Assembly (NCBI GenBank): GCA_903868655.1 | Contig: CAIPWG010000483.1 | Coordinates: forward strand, 1 to 16,519 | Length of the DNA stretch: 16,519 bases | Direction of reading: 5' to 3' | Origin: an uncultured Sphingomonadales bacterium | Lineage (GTDB): Bacteria > Pseudomonadota > Alphaproteobacteria > Sphingomonadales > Sphingomonadaceae | In this document: one piece after another, positions 1-7,983 of the stretch | Layout of the letters: each line of letters starts with the position of its first letter | How positions within the stretch are numbered: position 1 is the stretch's first letter | Notes under the pieces: model-generated | Seen by the model: only the letters and a program-made list of their open reading frames with translations | Told to the model about the DNA's origin: nothing | Databases searched by the model: none | Program-made: the position numbers and the translations under genes

Positions 1-1060
<1,060 letters not shown>

Positions 1061-1270
1061 TTACGGAACCGGGTCGAACCCGCTGCCCCCCCACGGGTGG
1101 CAGCGCAATAGCCGCTTCAGCGTCAACCAGCCACCCCTAAACGCACCGTGGCGCTCCAATGCTTCAATCGCATAGGCCGAGCAGCTGGGTGCATAACGAC
1201 AGGTGGGCAGCATGACCGCAGAAGGGCCAATTTGCCAGGCCCGTACCAGCAGGATCAGGATGCGCCTCAC
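1061..1270 (-). CDS. yidD: Membrane protein insertion efficiency factor YidD
   Basis: A 69-residue protein with the YidD pattern: a hydrophobic, amphipathic N-terminus ([19 protein letters not shown]) and the family signature [19 protein letters not shown], followed by [24 protein letters not shown]. The three conserved cysteines and the HPWG-G-DPVP tail are all present, and the length is normal for the family. YidD is membrane associated and assists YidC-dependent insertion. The start is a GTG at 1270 whose bases overlap the rnpA stop (GTGA), which implies translational coupling. yidC follows 75 bp downstream. This is the usual rpmH-rnpA-yidD-yidC order. Confidence 0.96.
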   Translation of the reverse strand: MRRILILLVRAWQIGPSAVMLPTCRYAPSCSAYAIEALERHGAFRGGWLTLKRLLRCHPWGGSGFDPVP

Positions 1271-1725
1271 CGCCGTTTACCATCGGCACGCGGTTTGCGC
1301 GGGGGGTCGCCCTTGCCCGCAGCGGCGCGCGACAAGGCGGCGATGAGTTCGCCACGCAACATTGCGAAATCGCGCTCCACCCCGCCCTCGCGCCCGATCA
1401 GGACATGATCCGCGCCGGCAATACCGCAGGTGGGCAGAACTTCGCGCAGCAGCGCACGCAATCGGCGCTTCATCCGGTTACGACACACCGCATTGCCGAT
1501 TTTCTTGGTAACCGTCACACCAAACCGCACATCCCGGCTTGGTTGCACATCGCCTTTTACCAACAACACAAATCCGGGCCTTGCGACCCGGATACCGTGG
1601 TTTGCAGCGATAAAATCTGACCGCTTGCGTATCACGCCTAGACGCAAAGACTTTGCCGCATCCACACGGTGTGGCGCGTCGATCAGGGCGTCTGCGCGAC
1701 CCAGGGTGGGGGAATCATCCCCCAC
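1267..1725 (-). CDS. rnpA: Ribonuclease P protein component
   Basis: RnpA is the protein subunit of RNase P, which binds the catalytic RNA and matures tRNA 5' ends. The protein has the conserved [11 protein letters not shown] opening, the FVLLVKG strand, [13 protein letters not shown] and the RNR signature ([15 protein letters not shown]). It ends in a basic tail rich in Lys and Arg. From the GTG at 1725 it has 152 residues, roughly 25-30 more than usual. The N-terminal stretch before about residue 27 has no family features, and there is no clear Shine-Dalgarno at 1725. A later non-ATG start (TTG at 1647 or GTG at 1635) is quite possible. The gene starts 8 nt after the rpmH stop and overlaps yidD by 4 nt. 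Identity is firm; the start is not. Confidence 0.94.
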   Translation of the reverse strand: MGDDSPTLGRADALIDAPHRVDAAKSLRLGVIRKRSDFIAANHGIRVARPGFVLLVKGDVQPSRDVRFGVTVTKKIGNAVCRNRMKRRLRALLREVLPTCGIAGADHVLIGREGGVERDFAMLRGELIAALSRAAAGKGDPPRKPRADGKRR

Positions 1726-1733
1726 GGCCAGGT

Positions 1734-1868
1734 TCAGGCCGACAGCTTCTTGCGGCCGCGTGCGCGACGGGCGCGCAGGATGTTGCGACCGCCAACGGTT
1801 GCCGTGCGGGCGCGGAAGCCGTGACGACGGGCGCGAACGAGACGGCTGGGCTGAAAGGTGCGCTTCAT
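1734..1868 (-). CDS. rpmH: 50S ribosomal protein L34
   Basis: A 44-residue, extremely basic protein reading [18 protein letters not shown], then [20 protein letters not shown], then RKKLSA. This is the L34 pattern from end to end at normal length. L34 is a late-assembling component of the large ribosomal subunit. The ATG at 1868 follows an AAGAG ribosome-binding site. An open frame extends further upstream to 2042, but that part has no L34 homology and lies in the leader. It is the first gene of the rpmH-rnpA-yidD-yidC operon, with a promoter-like pair of hexamers and a leader hairpin upstream. Confidence 0.97.
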   Translation of the reverse strand: MKRTFQPSRLVRARRHGFRARTATVGGRNILRARRARGRKKLSA

Positions 1869-1914
1869 GTGAATGCTCTTTTTAAGTTCGAAGGGGTGGA
1901 CAAACCGACGAAAC

Positions 1915-1934
1915 CGCATGGACGAATCCATGCG
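1915..1934 (-). promoter_or_regulatory. Hairpin in the rpmH leader with a TTCG loop
   Basis: Read on the minus strand, CGCATGGA and TCCATGCG form a perfect 8-bp stem closed by a TTCG loop, 46 nt upstream of the rpmH start. No T-run follows, so it is not a terminator. It lies inside the predicted 5' untranslated leader and could stabilise the mRNA or serve as a control element. The structure is seen; its role is inferred. Confidence 0.5.
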
Positions 1935-1968
1935 CATCACAGGCTTGCACTCGGGAATCAGGCCGCGG

Positions 1969-1997
1969 CGGATACGCAAAGCGGGCGCATACGTCAA
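1969..1997 (-). promoter_or_regulatory. Candidate sigma-70-type promoter for the rpmH operon
   Basis: On the minus strand, TTGACG (1997-1992) and TATCCG (1974-1969) are separated by exactly 17 bp. The -35 matches the consensus at five of six positions; the -10 is weaker, as is common in GC-rich alphaproteobacteria. Transcription would start near 1960, leaving a leader of about 90 nt before rpmH. Confidence 0.5.
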
Positions 1998-2042
1998 GTT
2001 CGCAGTCGTGGCGCAGGCCTTGCGGGGTCGGCGCCATACCAC

Positions 2043-2072
2043 AAAAAAAGCCCGGCCGTTGCGGGCCGGGCT
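2043..2072 (-). terminator. Strong intrinsic terminator, minus strand
   Basis: AGCCCGGCC and GGCCGGGCT form a perfect 9-bp GC-rich stem with a 6-nt loop. On the minus strand the stem is followed directly by seven T. It ends a transcript coming from the right. That is either read-through from the stress-protein gene (stop at 2323, 250 bp away) or a short RNA initiated nearer. It also insulates the rpmH operon. Confidence 0.85.
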
Positions 2073-2144
2073 GAATAGTTTGGGAGAGGATGCCTGAAAG
2101 GCACGGTCGGTATGCGTCTGGGCCGATTATTGTGCAAGTGCGAA
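2043..2144 (-). ncRNA. Candidate small RNA ending at the 2043-2072 terminator
   Basis: A minus-strand TATAAG hexamer (2156-2151) would start a transcript near 2144 that ends at the strong terminator, giving an RNA of about 100 nt. The predicted RNA has a small TGCC/GGCA hairpin, an unpaired C-rich stretch (CCTCTCCCAAAC), then the terminator hairpin. C-rich single-stranded motifs that can pair with Shine-Dalgarno sequences are typical of alphaproteobacterial trans-acting small RNAs. The -35 is poor (TCGACA at a long 21-bp spacing), so the 5' end is uncertain. This is inference from structure only. Confidence 0.3.
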
Positions 2145-2322
2145 AGACACCTTATAAGTTGTGTTTTTTTCAATCGCTGTCGATGGTCCAGCAAGCGCTC
2201 GACGAAACACGCAAAAGCAGGCTGCATCGACCTGCGACAGGCCACATTGGATGGCGGCACAACCCTTGCTGGCTGGCTGTACCGACTATTCCGCAGCGCG
2301 GAATGAAGCCTGCGGCATTGCG

Positions 2323-3102
2323 TCAATGTGCCAGCAGCAAAGGAACGACCGCCCGATCGAGCATGGCGCGCGTCACCCCGCCCAACAACAATTCACGAAG
2401 CCGGCTTTTGCCATACAGGCCCATGACGATCAGGCCCGCGCCGCAAGTCTGGGCAAAGGCCTCGATCGTTGCCGAAATCGAGGAGGCGCTTTCGGCTTCG
2501 TGACATTCGGCATGGATGCCATGGCGCGACAGGTAGCTGGCAGCGTCGATGGCAGGAAAGTCATCGCTCTTCTCCCGCACGGTGAACAGGTGCACCGCAC
2601 TCGCCAGCCGCAGCAGCGGCAGCGCCGCGCGCATGGCGGCAGCGCCTTCATGCCCGCCGTCCCAGGCCACGACCACCGGTTTGTCAAAAGCCAGCATCGG
2701 CCTACCCCTTGGCACCGCGAGTACGGGCACCTGGATGCCAAGCCCGATTTCTTCGAGTGTCGGGTCTTCCAGAGTGGTTACGACAATGTCGGTGAAGCGT
2801 GCGGCGCTGGCCACGCCTTCGATCCGGCCTTCATCAATGATCACAACGTCAAAGGGAACGTCTTGGGGGGCAAGACGCGCATCAAGTTCGCTACCCAATG
2901 TTTCATCGCCCATACGCGCCTGGTTGATCGCTTCTGCCGAAAGCGCGGCGCCGCCAAACGGTTCCCATAACGTCAGTGCGGCAAAGGGTGTGGCAATCTG
3001 GAAGGTTACATGACCATCCATAGCACGGGCCAGCGCGAGGGCTGTTTCGACCCGATCATCCAATGTTGGCGAATTGTCGACGGGGCACAGAATGGAGCGC
3101 AT
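2323..3102 (-). CDS. Tandem universal stress protein (UspA family)
   Basis: The 259-residue protein holds two UspA folds in tandem. The first (about 1-133) opens with MRSILCPVDNS; the second (about 140-259) opens with KPVVVAWDGG. Only the second has a G-2X-G-9X-G type ATP-binding loop (MGLYGKSRLRELLLGG, residues 227-242), so nucleotide binding is probably confined to that half. Proteins of this type are cytoplasmic and are induced by starvation, oxygen limitation or oxidative stress. The ATG at 3102 has AAGGA 8 nt upstream. The gene stands alone and is divergent from the HAD hydrolase, with an FNR-like box 60 bp upstream. Family assignment is firm; the specific role is unknown. Confidence 0.92.
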   Translation of the reverse strand: MRSILCPVDNSPTLDDRVETALALARAMDGHVTFQIATPFAALTLWEPFGGAALSAEAINQARMGDETLGSELDARLAPQDVPFDVVIIDEGRIEGVASAARFTDIVVTTLEDPTLEEIGLGIQVPVLAVPRGRPMLAFDKPVVVAWDGGHEGAAAMRAALPLLRLASAVHLFTVREKSDDFPAIDAASYLSRHGIHAECHEAESASSISATIEAFAQTCGAGLIVMGLYGKSRLRELLLGGVTRAMLDRAVVPLLLAH

Positions 3103-3161
3103 TGCGGGGGTCCTTGTTCAACGTGGTGTTGACGATCTGCGCCCCCGCAGCCGAATCGGCC

Positions 3162-3175
3162 ATGATCTGTATCAA
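3162..3175. promoter_or_regulatory. FNR/FixK-like operator between the stress-protein and HAD genes
   Basis: ATGAT-CTGT-ATCAA matches the FNR/FixK consensus TTGAT-N4-ATCAA at nine of ten positions. Its centre is 66 bp upstream of the stress-protein ATG, which would suit activation at about -41 with a short leader. It is about 85 bp from the HAD start on the other side. Oxygen-responsive control of Usp genes is known in proteobacteria; the site itself is a prediction. Confidence 0.4.
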
Positions 3176-3253
3176 TTCCCCCTCTATTGACCCCTTGCGA
3201 TGATTAAGCGAGCTATTACCGAGCAAGTCCGGTTTTGAGGGGGAGCGATCAGG

Positions 3254-3907
3254 ATGACACGGCGTTTCGAAAGCGTCATTTTCGATTTCGGCGGCGTCAT
3301 TACCGCCTCGCCGTTTGAGGCGTTCAACCGGCTGGAGGCGGAACGCGGGCTGCCGCACGACTTTGTCCGCCGGGTCAATGCGACCAATCCCGATGGCAAT
3401 GCCTGGGCCCTGTTTGAACGCGCCGACATCGATGCAGCCACGTTCGACACGCTGTTTTCGGCCGAGGCACTGGCGTTGGGGCACTCGCTCGATGGCGCAT
3501 CGGTGCTGGCGGTGCTGGCGGGCGCGGTGCGTCCGGCGATGGTCGCAGCGCTCGACCGGTTGACGGCCGCCGGGTATCGGATTGCCTGCATCACCAACAA
3601 TGTGCCGACCGGTCACGGCGCCGGCATGGCGCGCAGCGATGACCGCGCCGATGCGATGGAGGCGATCTTTGCCCGGTTCGAACACGTTATCGAAAGCTCG
3701 AAAGCCGGAGTGCGCAAGCCCGATCCCCGGATTTATGCGATGATGTGCGAACTGCTCGGTCTGGCACCGCAGCAGTGCGTCTATCTCGATGATCTGGGCA
3801 TCAACTGCAAGCCGGCAGCCGCCTTGGGGATGCACGCGATCAAAGTGACCAGCGGCGAACAGGCATTGGCCGATCTTTCGGCGGTTCTCGGGCTGAAATT
3901 GGATTGA
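3254..3907 (+). CDS. HAD-superfamily hydrolase (HAD-IA, epoxide-hydrolase N-domain/YihX-like)
   Basis: The 217-residue protein carries the four HAD motifs. Motif I is VIFDFGGVI, with nucleophile Asp11. Motif II is ACITNN, with Thr114. Motif III contains Lys155 in RKPDP, and motif IV is YLDD (Asp179-Asp180). The alpha-helical cap inserted after motif I marks subclass IA. The usual second Asp of motif I (DxD) is Gly13, as in the DFGGV/DLGNV branch that includes the N-domain of soluble epoxide hydrolase and YihX-type sugar phosphatases. It is probably a cytosolic phosphatase on a small metabolite; the substrate cannot be read from sequence. It is divergent from the stress-protein gene and about 90 bp upstream of scoA. 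Confidence 0.88.
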   Translation: MTRRFESVIFDFGGVITASPFEAFNRLEAERGLPHDFVRRVNATNPDGNAWALFERADIDAATFDTLFSAEALALGHSLDGASVLAVLAGAVRPAMVAALDRLTAAGYRIACITNNVPTGHGAGMARSDDRADAMEAIFARFEHVIESSKAGVRKPDPRIYAMMCELLGLAPQQCVYLDDLGINCKPAAALGMHAIKVTSGEQALADLSAVLGLKLD

Positions 3908-3921
3908 AATGTCGCAAATTG

Positions 3922-3933
3922 GATTGATCAATC
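3922..3933. promoter_or_regulatory. 12-bp palindrome upstream of scoA
   Basis: GATTGATCAATC is a perfect 12-bp palindrome, 64 bp before the scoA start. It overlaps the second copy of a 12-bp direct repeat (AAATTGGATTGA at 3896-3907 and 3916-3927), the first copy of which ends in the HAD stop codon. It could be an operator for the sco operon; no regulator is encoded next to it. Confidence 0.3.
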
Positions 3934-3997
3934 GGCTCAACATTGCAATCGCAGGCCCGGTGAACGGCACTGCTGTCCGCTGATGAGGAATTGATCC

Positions 3998-4708
3998 ATG
4001 GTCAACAAGCTTTACCCCGATGCCGCTGCCGCGCTCGATGGCCTGTTGCGCGACGGCCTGTTGATCGCGTGTGGCGGTTTCGGGCTATGCGGCGTGCCCG
4101 AACGGCTGCTCGATGCGGTGCGCGATGCAGGCGTGCAGGGCCTGACGTTCGCGTCGAACAATGCCGGGATTGATAACGAAGGCATCGGGCGCCTGTTGCG
4201 CACGCGGCAAGTTAAAAAGATGATCTCTTCGTATGTTGGCGAAAACAAGGAATTCGAACGCCAATATCTGGCCGGAGAGCTTGAGGTGGAATTCTGCCCG
4301 CAAGGTACTCTGGCGGAACGTATGCGCGCTGGCGGTGCGGGCATCCCCGGGTTTTATACCAGGACCGGTGTCGGGACGCTGGTGGCTGAAGGCAAAGAGG
4401 TAAAAAACTTCGACGGTCAGGATTACATCCTTGAACGCGGCATTTTTGCCGATCTGGCGCTGGTCAAAGCCTGGCGCGCCGATGCCACCGGCAATGTCGT
4501 GTTTCGCAAGACCGCGCGCAATTTCAATGTGCCGGCCGCGCAATGTGGAAAAATCTGCGTGGTGGAAGTCGAAGAGATCGTGCCCACCGGCAGTCTTGAT
4601 CCCGACGCGATCCATCTGCCCGGGGTCTATGTGCAGCGGCTGATCGTGGGCGCGCCATACGACAAGAAGATCGAATTCCGTACGACGCGCAGCCGGGAGA
4701 TTGCATGA
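3998..4708 (+). CDS. scoA: 3-oxoacid CoA-transferase subunit A
   Basis: This is the alpha subunit of succinyl-CoA:3-ketoacid CoA-transferase. The enzyme moves CoA from succinyl-CoA to acetoacetate, feeding ketone bodies or polyhydroxybutyrate breakdown products into the TCA cycle. The 236-residue length and motifs fit the whole family: [16 protein letters not shown] (25-40), TFASNNAG, a [16 protein letters not shown] segment, and the late [19 protein letters not shown]. The ATG follows GAGGA at good spacing. The stop overlaps the scoB start (ATGA), so the two subunits are made together. A broader 3-oxoacid specificity is possible, but the SCOT-type assignment is strong because both subunits match. 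Confidence 0.95.
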   Translation: MVNKLYPDAAAALDGLLRDGLLIACGGFGLCGVPERLLDAVRDAGVQGLTFASNNAGIDNEGIGRLLRTRQVKKMISSYVGENKEFERQYLAGELEVEFCPQGTLAERMRAGGAGIPGFYTRTGVGTLVAEGKEVKNFDGQDYILERGIFADLALVKAWRADATGNVVFRKTARNFNVPAAQCGKICVVEVEEIVPTGSLDPDAIHLPGVYVQRLIVGAPYDKKIEFRTTRSREIA

Positions 4709-5343
4709 TGGGCTGGACCCGCGACGAGATGGCCGCACGCGCGGCGCGCGAATTGCAGGATGGGTTCTATGTGAACCTGGGCATAGGCATACCGACTTTG
4801 GTCGCCAACCACATTCCGGCCGGGATGACCGTGACCCTGCAATCCGAAAACGGCATGCTGGGCATCGGGCCATTTCCATTTGACGAAGACGTTGATCCCG
4901 ATCTGATCAACGCCGGCAAGCAGACGATCAGCGAACTGCCGCAATCAGCCTATTTCGACAGCGCGGCCAGCTTTGCGATGATTCGTGGCGGGCACATCGA
5001 TCTGACGGTGCTGGGCGCGATGGAAGTGGCCGAAAACGGCGACATCGCCAACTGGATGGTGCCCGGCAAGATGATCAAGGGCATGGGCGGCGCGATGGAT
5101 CTGGTGGCGGGCGTGAAAAAGATCATCGTGGTCATGGAACATACCGCCAAAGACGGCAGCGCCAAGTTCATTCCGGCTTGCACGCTGCCGCTGACCGGCG
5201 TCGGCGTAGTCGACATGATCGTGACCGATCTTGCGGTGTTTGGCCGCCCCGATCATGCCAGCCCGTTCCATCTGATCGAACTGGCGCCGGGGGTGACAAC
5301 TGACGAAGTTGCCGCCAAGACCACCGCGCAATATTTGGTCTGA
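4705..5343 (+). CDS. scoB: 3-oxoacid CoA-transferase subunit B
   Basis: This is the beta subunit of the same enzyme, 212 residues. It contains the catalytic glutamate (Glu48) in [11 protein letters not shown], the residue that forms the glutamyl-CoA thioester intermediate. It also has the N-terminal [14 protein letters not shown] nucleotide-loop region and the conserved [20 protein letters not shown] and [14 protein letters not shown] blocks. The start at 4705 overlaps the scoA stop; a second ATG at 4708 could equally serve. A GST-family gene begins 1 nt after the stop, so all three are likely co-transcribed and translationally coupled. Confidence 0.96.
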   Translation: MMGWTRDEMAARAARELQDGFYVNLGIGIPTLVANHIPAGMTVTLQSENGMLGIGPFPFDEDVDPDLINAGKQTISELPQSAYFDSAASFAMIRGGHIDLTVLGAMEVAENGDIANWMVPGKMIKGMGGAMDLVAGVKKIIVVMEHTAKDGSAKFIPACTLPLTGVGVVDMIVTDLAVFGRPDHASPFHLIELAPGVTTDEVAAKTTAQYLV

Positions 5344-5344
5344 C

Positions 5345-6028
5345 ATGGTCACGCTGGTTACCGCCAACCGCAATTACTCCAGTTGGTCGCTGCGCCCCTG
5401 GGTCTTGATGCGCGCGCTGGGCATCGCCTTCGAAGACCGGGTCGAACCGTTTACGGAGGCAGTCAACTGGGACGCGTTCCGTGGGTTTTCGCCCACCGGG
5501 CAGGTGCCCGTGCTGATCGATGGTACGACGACGGTGTGGGATACGCTTGGTATCACGCTTTATCTGGCCGAGCGCTATTTTGCGGTGTGGCCCGAAGACG
5601 CTGCGGCGCGCACTTTTGCACAATGCGTCGTGGCGGAAATGCACGGCGGATTTTCGGCATTGCGCAACCAATGCACGATGAATGTTGGTGTGCGGGCAAC
5701 CTTGCCTGCCATCGGCGCTGATCTTGCACGTGATATCGCCCGGATCGGAGAAATTCTGGGCGAGGGTCTGGACCGTTTCGGTGGACCATGGCTGGCCGGT
5801 GCCGCGTTTACCGCGGCTGATGCATTTTACGCGCCGGTAGCTTTCCGCATTCGCACATATGGGCTCGATGTCGGGGTGCGCGGCGCGCAATGGGTCGAAA
5901 CCATTCTGGCGCATCCAGCCATGGGCGAATGGGAAGCGGCCGCTTTGGCCGAAACCTGGCGTGAAGCCGAGCATGAGGCCGACCTTGCGCGATGTGGTGT
6001 GATCACCGCCGATTATCGCAAGGCCTGA
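5345..6028 (+). CDS. Glutathione S-transferase family protein
   Basis: The 227-residue protein opens with the thioredoxin-fold GST N-domain and the typical NYSSWSLRPW (10-19), where Ser12/Ser13 are candidates for activating the glutathione thiol. The G-site loop follows (TGQVPVLIDGTTTVWDTLGI, 51-70; cis-Pro55). The conserved D-S pair that binds the glutathione gamma-glutamyl group is Asp-Thr here. An all-helical C-domain follows. The start at 5345 was chosen because homology begins there; the open frame extends 12 codons upstream into scoB. It has no ribosome-binding site of its own, and the scoB stop is 1 nt away, so coupling is likely. Its stop abuts that of the opposing DUF983 gene. The substrate is unknown. 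Confidence 0.92.
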   Translation: MVTLVTANRNYSSWSLRPWVLMRALGIAFEDRVEPFTEAVNWDAFRGFSPTGQVPVLIDGTTTVWDTLGITLYLAERYFAVWPEDAAARTFAQCVVAEMHGGFSALRNQCTMNVGVRATLPAIGADLARDIARIGEILGEGLDRFGGPWLAGAAFTAADAFYAPVAFRIRTYGLDVGVRGAQWVETILAHPAMGEWEAAALAETWREAEHEADLARCGVITADYRKA

Positions 6029-6388
6029 TCAGGGCGCATCGTTCAGATATTGGGAGACGACCAGCCAGCCCTTGAACGGGCGCAACGAGCCCAGGCAGCC
6101 CACGGCCAGTATCGGCACCGATACGATCGCGTGCACCCACCAGGGCGGGGCAAAGGTGACTTCCACCCACACTGCGACAAACGTCAGCGGAAACGCGGTG
6201 ATGCACAGCGCAAAGAATGCCGGGCCGTCATCGGCATGTGCGAAGCTGTAATCCAGCCCGCAGGCCGGACAGTGCGTGGCCAGTTTCAGCCAACCATCAA
6301 ACATCGAAGCCTTGCCGCAGGCGGGGCACAGCCCAAGCCAGCCCAATCGCAGAATGCGCCGCAGCTTTTCATTGTCGAACAAGGCCAA
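6029..6388 (-). CDS. DUF983 zinc-ribbon membrane protein
   Basis: The small protein has a four-cysteine zinc ribbon (CPAC at 21-24 and CPAC at 40-43). A conserved Asp-Asp-Gly-Pro before the membrane region and two hydrophobic segments (about 56-78 and 82-101) follow. This is the DUF983 layout, common in alphaproteobacteria; the function is unknown. I chose a TTG start at 6388 because AGGAG lies 7 nt upstream, giving 119 residues. An ATG at 6424 (131 residues) is an alternative. The frame stays open to 6523, but that would overlap the divergent acyltransferase gene. It converges with the GST gene with no bases between the two stops. Confidence 0.82.
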   Translation of the reverse strand: MALFDNEKLRRILRLGWLGLCPACGKASMFDGWLKLATHCPACGLDYSFAHADDGPAFFALCITAFPLTFVAVWVEVTFAPPWWVHAIVSVPILAVGCLGSLRPFKGWLVVSQYLNDAP

Positions 6389-6395
6389 AGTCGTT

Positions 6396-6400
6396 CTCCT
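6396..6400 (-). promoter_or_regulatory. Shine-Dalgarno that decides the DUF983 TTG start
   Basis: AGGAG on the minus strand lies 7 nt before the TTG at 6388. The upstream in-frame ATG codons at 6424 and 6523 have no comparable site. Confidence 0.55.
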
Positions 6401-6490
6401 GCGGCGGGCATGTGCCCACGCCATCGTGCGTGCCAAGCGTTCGACTTGCGCGCCATTGCGGTGTAGATCAAACGAACTCGGGGGAGAAGC

Positions 6491-7126
6491 ATGGACAATA
6501 CCAACGGCACAGCCACGTCGCACGATCCGGCACGACCCGCGATCGGCACGCTATCACGCTGGACACGCGGGGCGTTGCTGGCATTTTACCGGCAACAAGG
6601 CTGGCGGGCGGTGGGCAGTCCCCCCGCGCATGGACGCTATGTCATCATCGCTGCACCGCATACGTCGAATTGGGATTTCGTCTATTTCCTGGGTCTGGTT
6701 GAAGAACTCGGTATCGATGTCAGCTTCATGGCCAAGGACAGCCTGTTCCGTTGGCCGATGGGCGGCTTCATGCGCGACATGGGGGGGATTGCGGTCAATC
6801 GGACCGGACGTCACGATATGGTCGGTGCGATGGTTGCCGAATTCGCGCATCGCGACCGTTTCGCGCTGACCATCGCCCCCGAAGGCACGCGCAGCAAAGT
6901 GCGCGGCTGGCGTTCGGGGTTTTACCATATCGCGCTGGGTGCGGGCGTGCCCATCGTTGTGGGCATGATGGACTATCGCACACGCACCGGCGGGTTGGGG
7001 GCTGAAATCATGCCGACCGGCGATTACCGTGCCGACATGGCGCGCATTGCCGAGGCCTATCGCGATGTAACCCCGCGCCACCCCGAACGCGCCACCACGG
7101 ATTTGGAAACTATGATCAGCGGTTAG
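6491..7126 (+). CDS. PlsC-like lysophospholipid acyltransferase family protein
   Basis: The 211-residue protein has the glycerolipid acyltransferase motifs: the catalytic HX4D as HTSNWD (His57, Asp62) and the phosphate-binding EGTRS (131-135). FMAKDSLFRWPMGGFMRDMGGIAVNR lies between them, and GVPIVVGMMDY lies near the C-terminus. It probably acylates a lysophospholipid or related lipid at the inner membrane. It is shorter than classical PlsC and belongs to the HTSNWDF branch, whose acceptor is not established. The ATG follows GGGGAGAA. It is divergent from DUF983 and convergent with the ferredoxin gene. Confidence 0.9.
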   Translation: MDNTNGTATSHDPARPAIGTLSRWTRGALLAFYRQQGWRAVGSPPAHGRYVIIAAPHTSNWDFVYFLGLVEELGIDVSFMAKDSLFRWPMGGFMRDMGGIAVNRTGRHDMVGAMVAEFAHRDRFALTIAPEGTRSKVRGWRSGFYHIALGAGVPIVVGMMDYRTRTGGLGAEIMPTGDYRADMARIAEAYRDVTPRHPERATTDLETMISG

Positions 7127-7165
7127 GAGCACTCTTCCAACGAGATGTGCTTGGCCGCAGTCAAT

Positions 7166-7546
7166 TCAGGCTGTGTGGTGCTCGCCCATCGGCGGATTGA
7201 GCCGGAATTCTTCAACCGGCTGCCCATCGCGGATGTGTTCAACCAGAATGCGTTCGAGAACTTGCGGGCTGCACGAATGATACCATACGCCTTCGGGGTA
7301 GACCACCGCGACAGGCCCTGCGGCGCAGGCACGCAAGCATCCGGCTTTGCTGCGCAGCACACCGGCAGCCCCGCCCAGACCCAGTTCACCCAGCCGCCGT
7401 TTGAGAAAAGCCCAGCTTTCCTGCCCTGCGACGCGTGGCGCGCATTTGTCCTGTTCGGGATCGACGCAAAGGAAGATGTGTCGTCGGGGTGCAAACGCGC
7501 CCAGCTTTTTGAGCGCGGCTTCGGCTTGGGCAACAGCGTCGGTCAT
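7166..7546 (-). CDS. Thioredoxin-like [2Fe-2S] ferredoxin
   Basis: The 126-residue protein has four cysteines placed as in thioredoxin-fold [2Fe-2S] ferredoxins: Cys27 and Cys35 in [13 protein letters not shown], and Cys70 and Cys74 in the [12 protein letters not shown] signature. [12 protein letters not shown] follows, with a fifth Cys92. It is a soluble electron carrier; the partner is unknown. The start at 7546 overlaps the stop of the upstream thioesterase (ATGA), which indicates coupling. The open frame extends to 7720, but that part is the other frame of the thioesterase. It is the last gene of the minus-strand run that begins at 10635. Confidence 0.92.
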   Translation of the reverse strand: MTDAVAQAEAALKKLGAFAPRRHIFLCVDPEQDKCAPRVAGQESWAFLKRRLGELGLGGAAGVLRSKAGCLRACAAGPVAVVYPEGVWYHSCSPQVLERILVEHIRDGQPVEEFRLNPPMGEHHTA

Positions 7547-7977
7547 GTCAGCACCCAGGTTTCGAGCGTGGCCACCATAGCGTCGCCCAGCGGTGCGGGC
7601 CGGCCTTCGATGATCGACACGAGCACCGAACGCGCAGTGGCCACCGGAACATCGTGCTGCAACAACAATTGGTGCAGCGTCCAGCTCGATCGCCCAATCG
7701 CAAGCGGCGCGGCAAGGCATTCGATCGGGTCGGGAAAATGCGCCTGTGCCAGATAATTGATCTCGACCGCGGCAACCATGAATCGCCGCCCGCCCGGGCT
7801 GCGATCTGCGCGAAACCCCATGGCCAGCGAAAACCGCACCCGCGCATCTTCGAACAAGGCAGCCAGTGCCACATTGTTCAGATGATCGTTGGGATCCAGA
7901 TCGGCAAACCGCGTCGTAATCTGCGTGCGGTGTCTATACCGCGCAGGATCGAGCAGGTGGGGTTCAGGTTTTGGCAT
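7543..7977 (-). CDS. Hotdog-fold acyl-CoA thioesterase (4HBT/YbgC-like)
   Basis: The 144-residue protein has the 4HBT signature [20 protein letters not shown], with a candidate catalytic acid at Asp26 or Asp28, and a later FEDAR. The central helix and five-strand pattern of a single hotdog domain follow. These enzymes hydrolyse acyl-CoA or hydroxybenzoyl-type CoA thioesters in the cytoplasm; the substrate cannot be assigned. It starts 16 nt after the popZ stop without a clear ribosome-binding site, and overlaps the ferredoxin gene by 4 nt. Confidence 0.9.
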   Translation of the reverse strand: MPKPEPHLLDPARYRHRTQITTRFADLDPNDHLNNVALAALFEDARVRFSLAMGFRADRSPGGRRFMVAAVEINYLAQAHFPDPIECLAAPLAIGRSSWTLHQLLLQHDVPVATARSVLVSIIEGRPAPLGDAMVATLETWVLT

Positions 7978-7983
7978 TGTCCG

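Larger units (their letters stand above)
1869..2322. other. 454-bp gene-free region between rpmH and the stress-protein gene
   Basis: No convincing gene is present on either strand. Short open frames here are Arg-rich, lack ribosome-binding sites and resemble no family. The region holds the rpmH promoter and leader hairpin on its left, a strong minus-strand intrinsic terminator at 2043-2072, and an AT-rich, promoter-like patch near 2150-2180. I found no tRNA. Confidence 0.7.

Noticed and set aside
1994..2326. Open frames of 60-140 codons on both strands in the gene-free region 1994-2503
   Set aside because: They are Arg/Pro-rich, lack ribosome-binding sites, resemble no family, and overlap a terminator or run into the stress-protein gene.
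3056..3970. 304-codon minus-strand open frame opposite the HAD gene
   Set aside because: It is the antisense shadow of a clear HAD hydrolase in GC-rich DNA; its translation has no recognisable domain.
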